Assembly: GCF_025465945.1 (NCBI RefSeq)
Contig: NZ_JANLNW010000034.1
Coordinates: 62,001-126,000, forward strand
DNA from: Pseudomonas sp. 6D_7.1_Bac1
GTDB lineage: Bacteria; Pseudomonadota; Gammaproteobacteria; Pseudomonadales; Pseudomonadaceae
Direction of reading: 5' to 3'
DNA: 64,000 bases
Numbering within the stretch: the first letter of the stretch is position 1; each line of letters begins with the position of its first letter. Shown here one piece after another: positions 60,635 to 64,000 of this stretch. A model generated the notes under the pieces. The model saw only the letters and a list, made by a program, of their open reading frames with translations, was not told where the DNA came from and ran no database searches. The translations under genes were made by a program, and so were the position numbers.

Positions 60635-62746
60635 ATGGCCATGACCAAGACTCTTCATCACCGTGCCTGCCACCTGTGTGAAGCCATTTGCGGCTTGACC
60701 ATCGAAACCACTGCATCCGATGCTGGCGTGCAAATCACCTCGATCAAGGGTGATCCGCAGGACAGCTTCAGTCGCGGTCACATCTGCCCCAAGGCGGTGG
60801 CGCTGCAAGACATCCAGAATGACCCAGACCGCCTGCGACAGCCCATGCTGCGGGTTGGTAGCGAGTGGCAGGCGATTGCCTGGGACGAGGCGTTTACGCT
60901 GGTCGCCGAACGCCTGTCGGCGATTCAGGAGCGCCATGGTCAGAACGCCGTTGCGGTTTATCAGGGCAATCCCAGCGTGCACAACTATGGGTTGATGACT
61001 CACAGCAATTACTTTCTCGGCTTGCTCAAAACCCGCAACCGTTTCTCTGCCACCTCGGTCGATCAATTGCCTCACCATCTCACCAGTCATTTGATGTATG
61101 GCCATGGTTTGCTGCTGCCGATTCCGGACATCGACCACACCGATTTCATGCTGATCCTGGGCGGCAATCCGCTGGCCTCCAACGGCAGCATCATGACCGT
61201 ACCGGATGTCGAAAAGCGCTTGAAGGCCATTCAGGCCCGAGGCGGCAAAGTGGTGGTGGTCGATCCGCGTCGCAGCGAGACGGCAGCGATTGCCGATCAG
61301 CATGTGTTCGTCCGTCCGGGCGGTGACGCGGCTCTGTTGTTCGGGTTGCTCAATACGCTGTTCGCTGAAGGTCTGACCCGCGACAGTCATTTGCCGGTAG
61401 ACGGGCTGGAGGCGGTTCGTCAGGCCGTCGCATCCTTCAGTGCTGAGGCCATGAGCCCTCTGTGCGCGGTGCCGGCCGGGCAGATCCGTCAGCTGGCGCG
61501 AGACTTCGCGGCGGCGAAGACCGCCGTGTGTTATGGCCGTATGGGCGTTTCTACTCAGGCGTTCGGCACCTTGTGTCATTGGTTGGTGCAGTTGATCAAT
61601 CTGGTCACCGACAATCTTGATCGGGTGGGCGGCGCGCTGTGCACCGAGCCAGCGGTCGACCTGGTGGCGTCCACCTCGGGCGGGCATTTCAATCTATGGC
61701 AAAGCCGTGTCTCGGGCCGTCCGGAATATGCCGGTGAGTTTCCAGTGTCGGCGCTGGCCGAAGAGATGCTCACCGAAGGCGAAGGGCAGGTGCGGGCGTT
61801 GATCACCGTGGCCGGCAACCCTGTGTTGTCGACGCCCAATGGCCGACAGCTGGAGCAGGCGCTGGATGGGTTGGAGTTCATGCTCAGCATCGACCTGTAC
61901 ATCAATGAGACCACGCGTTACGCCGACTTGATTCTGCCCTCGACCTCGGCGTTGGAAAACGATCACTACGACACCACGTTCAATATGTTCGCGGTGCGCA
62001 ATGTCAGCCGTTTCAATCGGGCCATCCTGCCCAAGCCGGAAGGTGCGCTGCACGATTGGGAAATTTTCGTCGGCCTGGCCCAGGCCTTTGCCGCGAAGAC
62101 TGGCAAGGAGCTCAAACCAACGATGCCCCCCGCGAAGATGATCGACCTCGGTTTGCGAGCCGGGCGCTATGGTGATGCTTCGCCGCACAAACTGTCGGTG
62201 GCGAGCTTGTTCGATCATCCTCATGGGGTCGACCTTGGCGCTCTCCAGGCAAACCTGGCTCCGCGTCTGAAAACCGCCAATCAGCGCGTGCAGGCGGCGC
62301 CACCGGCGATCCTGGCCGACCTCGCGCGATTTGCCGCGTTGCAAGCGCCGCCTGCCGATGAGCTGTTGATGATCGGTCGGCGCCATGTGCGCAGCAATAA
62401 CTCGTGGATGCACAACTACCACCGCTTGGTGAAAGGTAAGCCGCGTCATCAGTTATTGATGCACCCGGATGATCTCTCCAGTCGCGGGCTGATCGATGGG
62501 CAGCGGGTGCGGGTCAGCTCACGGGTTGGGGTCATTGAAGTTGAAGTACTGAGCAGCGTCGAGATGATGAAAGGCGTGGTCAGTCTGCCACACGGTTGGG
62601 GTCATGCCCGACCGGGAGTGCAAATGACCATTGCCATGGGGCAGCCGGGCTCCAGCGCCAATGACCTGACCGATGAGCGCCAGCTCGATGAGTTGTCCGG
62701 AAACGCGGCGCTCAATGGTGTGCCGGTGACTGTCGCGGCGGCGTAG
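60635..62746 (+). CDS. Molybdopterin-dependent oxidoreductase (DMSO reductase family)
   Basis: 703 residues, cytoplasmic (no Tat signal). The N-terminal [4Fe-4S] ligands are Cys12, Cys15, Cys19 (CHLCEAIC) and Cys51 (GHICPK). Bis-MGD binding segments include LILGGNPLASNGS, VVVDPRRSETA and LFVRPGGDAALLF-like strand VFVRPGGDAALL. The C-terminal barrel (~590-700) has MLHPDDLSSRGL and LPHGWGH. Members include formate dehydrogenase-like and assimilatory reductases; the substrate here is unknown. A second ATG two codons in is possible. Confidence 0.88.
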   Translation: MAMTKTLHHRACHLCEAICGLTIETTASDAGVQITSIKGDPQDSFSRGHICPKAVALQDIQNDPDRLRQPMLRVGSEWQAIAWDEAFTLVAERLSAIQERHGQNAVAVYQGNPSVHNYGLMTHSNYFLGLLKTRNRFSATSVDQLPHHLTSHLMYGHGLLLPIPDIDHTDFMLILGGNPLASNGSIMTVPDVEKRLKAIQARGGKVVVVDPRRSETAAIADQHVFVRPGGDAALLFGLLNTLFAEGLTRDSHLPVDGLEAVRQAVASFSAEAMSPLCAVPAGQIRQLARDFAAAKTAVCYGRMGVSTQAFGTLCHWLVQLINLVTDNLDRVGGALCTEPAVDLVASTSGGHFNLWQSRVSGRPEYAGEFPVSALAEEMLTEGEGQVRALITVAGNPVLSTPNGRQLEQALDGLEFMLSIDLYINETTRYADLILPSTSALENDHYDTTFNMFAVRNVSRFNRAILPKPEGALHDWEIFVGLAQAFAAKTGKELKPTMPPAKMIDLGLRAGRYGDASPHKLSVASLFDHPHGVDLGALQANLAPRLKTANQRVQAAPPAILADLARFAALQAPPADELLMIGRRHVRSNNSWMHNYHRLVKGKPRHQLLMHPDDLSSRGLIDGQRVRVSSRVGVIEVEVLSSVEMMKGVVSLPHGWGHARPGVQMTIAMGQPGSSANDLTDERQLDELSGNAALNGVPVTVAAA

Positions 62747-62843
62747 GTATGTCTGTTGGGGAGACCGAGCATGGCGCTCGGCTTTCCGTTACAATGCGTC
62801 ACCGTGCCGACAACTGAGTCGGAAAGTTCAGCCGAGGTGCTCC

Positions 62844-63185
62844 ATGGATATCATCGAAACTATTAAAGAGCAGATTGCTAACAACACCATTCTGCTTTAC
62901 ATGAAAGGCTCGCCGAATGCCCCACAGTGTGGCTTCTCCGCGAAAGCCGCTCAGGCCGTCATGGGCTGTGGTGAGAAGTTCGCTTACGTGGACATCCTGC
63001 AGAATCCGGAAATTCGTGCCAACCTGCCAAAGTACGCCAACTGGCCAACCTTCCCGCAACTGTGGGTCGGTGGTGAGCTGGTCGGTGGTAGCGACATCAT
63101 GACTGAAATGGCCGCTGACGGTTCGTTGCAAGCCACGATCAAAGCTGCTGTCGAAAAAGCCGCAGCGAACAAGAGCGAAGCCTGA
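62844..63185 (+). CDS. grxD: GrxD, monothiol glutaredoxin
   Basis: 113 residues. The active site is CGFS (single Cys, near residue 30) within MKGSPNAPQCGFS. The glutathione-binding WPTFPQLWVGGELVGGSDI motif is intact. Monothiol glutaredoxins carry [2Fe-2S] clusters bridged with glutathione and take part in Fe-S delivery and iron homeostasis. The convergent neighbour is bacterioferritin, consistent with an iron theme. Confidence 0.95.
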   Translation: MDIIETIKEQIANNTILLYMKGSPNAPQCGFSAKAAQAVMGCGEKFAYVDILQNPEIRANLPKYANWPTFPQLWVGGELVGGSDIMTEMAADGSLQATIKAAVEKAAANKSEA

Positions 63186-63193
63186 TCCGCTTT

Positions 63194-63283
63194 TGTGGGA
63201 GCGAGCCTGCTCGCGAATGCGGTCTGTCAGTCAATTGTGATGTCGACTGACACGACGCTATCGCGAGCAGGCTCGCTCCCACA
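63194..63283. repeat. REPIN, class TGTGGGAGCGAGCCTGCTCGCGA
   Basis: Two inverted copies around a core with TGATGTCGACTGACA, 90 bp, directly after grxD. Confidence 0.93.
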
Positions 63284-63314
63284 GGGATTTTGGTAAAGAC
63301 CGGAATTCAGTAAT

Positions 63315-63353
63315 AAAAAGCCCCCGCATCTTGTGAGAGAGCGGGGGCTTTTT
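63315..63353. terminator. Bidirectional terminator between grxD and bfr
   Basis: AAAAAGCCCCCGC / GCGGGGGCTTTTT, 13-bp stem with T-runs on both strands, between convergent genes. Confidence 0.93.
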
Positions 63354-63380
63354 ATTGAGTCGAGATTAGCGCCGTAGAAC

Positions 63381-63854
63381 TTACTCGTCGCCCATCTGTG
63401 ATTGCAGATAGTTCTCGATACCCACTTTGTCGATCAGGCCCAGTTGAGTTTCCAGCCAGTCGATATGTTCTTCTTCGGATTCGAGAATGTCTTCGAGCAG
63501 TTCACGGCTACCGAAGTCACCGACTGTTTCACAGTGAGCGATAGCCACTTTGAGGTCGGCATGGCCGATGCGCTCGATACGCAGGTCACACTCAAGCATT
63601 TCCTTGGTGTGCTCGCCGATGTGCAGCTTGCCCAAGTCCTGGACGTTTGGCAGGCCTTCGAGAAACAGGATGCGCTTGATCAGCTTGTCCGCGTGTTTCA
63701 TTTCGTCGATGGATTCGTGGTATTCGTGCTTGCCGAGCTTGTTCAGGCCCCAATCTTCATACATGCGCGCATGCAGGAAGTACTGATTGATTGCGACCAG
63801 CTCATTGGCAAGAATCTTGTTGAGGTGCTGGATGACTGTGATGTCGCCTTTCAT
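63381..63854 (-). CDS. bfr: Bacterioferritin (heme-binding)
   Basis: 157 residues. All ferroxidase ligands are present (Glu18, Glu51, His54, Glu94, Glu127, His130), and Met52 supplies the inter-subunit heme ligand. So this is a true bacterioferritin, storing iron in a 24-mer cage. It corresponds in context to P. aeruginosa BfrB, which lies close to grxD. The preceding GGGGTCCCGCCC region and the AT-rich leader hold its promoter. Confidence 0.94.
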   Translation of the reverse strand: MKGDITVIQHLNKILANELVAINQYFLHARMYEDWGLNKLGKHEYHESIDEMKHADKLIKRILFLEGLPNVQDLGKLHIGEHTKEMLECDLRIERIGHADLKVAIAHCETVGDFGSRELLEDILESEEEHIDWLETQLGLIDKVGIENYLQSQMGDE

Positions 63855-64000
63855 GATGGGGTCCCGCCCTTTAATTACCCTATATAAGGCGGAGTTTGAG
63901 CCGAGCAGTTGTTAGTGTCAAACCTAAGTTGTTGAATAATAAATGAAAATTAATCTGAATAAGAATGTTTGTGTTCCGCATCCTGACGCTAAGCGGTTGA
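63855..64000. promoter_or_regulatory. bfr upstream region to window end
   Basis: 146 bp, AT-rich beyond 63920. On the minus strand TATATAGGGTAATT near 63878-63891 could contain the bfr -10. No further gene starts before the window edge. Confidence 0.35.

Noticed and set aside
63920..63985. Fur box in the AT-rich region upstream of bfr
   Set aside because: No 19-bp window matches the GATAATGATAATCATTATC consensus well enough; the richness in A/T alone gives partial matches.

Overview
The window is a 64 kb stretch of chromosome from a fluorescent Pseudomonas (P. fluorescens group or close relative). The evidence is the high-GC codon use, the glpF-glpK-glpR-glpD locus, an aau/aat acidic amino acid locus, an argF - molybdopterin oxidoreductase - grxD - bfr run that matches what I recall of the P. 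aeruginosa order, the metR/metE pair, and many Pseudomonas-type REP/REPIN repeats. I see no rRNA, tRNA, CRISPR array, transposase or integrase.

Layout. 1-4.7 kb: two tandem GT39-type glycosyltransferase genes (the first cut by the window edge), converging on and overlapping an FMN-binding glutamate synthase-like gene. 4.7-15.8 kb: a signalling block. A minus-strand operon encodes two receiver-GGDEF-EAL proteins, a diheme cytochrome c peroxidase, a membrane histidine kinase and a receiver-kinase hybrid. Facing it is a receiver/YN-GYP protein with a sigma-54-type promoter, and a LuxR-type regulator lies downstream. 15.9-17.5 kb: Nudix, LysE and GNAT genes. 17.7-21.0 kb: metR/metE. 21.1-29.0 kb: an accessory block with a 643-aa repeat protein and an 1869-aa toxin-like protein; a duplicated fragment of the metE 3' end lies between them. 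29.2-32.0 kb: an alpha/beta hydrolase and two lipoproteins.

32.0-39.3 kb: a tightly overlapping six-gene operon (HAD phosphatase, class III aminotransferase, alpha/beta hydrolase, GNAT/FemAB-like protein, sensor kinase, NtrC-type activator). It has a good -24/-12 promoter and an upstream dyad, so it looks like a small-molecule pathway that carries its own sigma-54 control. 39.5-43.5 kb: MipA, a desaturase, an arginase-like enzyme with two SMR-like membrane proteins, and a GlpM-family protein. 43.5-50.6 kb: aauR-aauS and the aatJQMP acidic amino acid importer, with a textbook sigma-54 promoter, two AauR-type sites and a 175-bp imperfect palindrome between aatJ and aatQ. 50.8-55.9 kb: glycerol catabolism (glpFKRD). 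56.3-63.9 kb: ybaK, a PhzF-like gene, an orphan ABC ATPase, argF with an ArgR box, a conserved small protein, a molybdopterin oxidoreductase, grxD and bacterioferritin.

Most likely to be new: the self-regulated six-gene operon; the c-di-GMP/peroxidase/phosphorelay block with its mix of intact and degenerate output domains; the aatJ-aatQ palindrome, positioned like enterobacterial SroC; and the metE-tail duplication at the toxin block.
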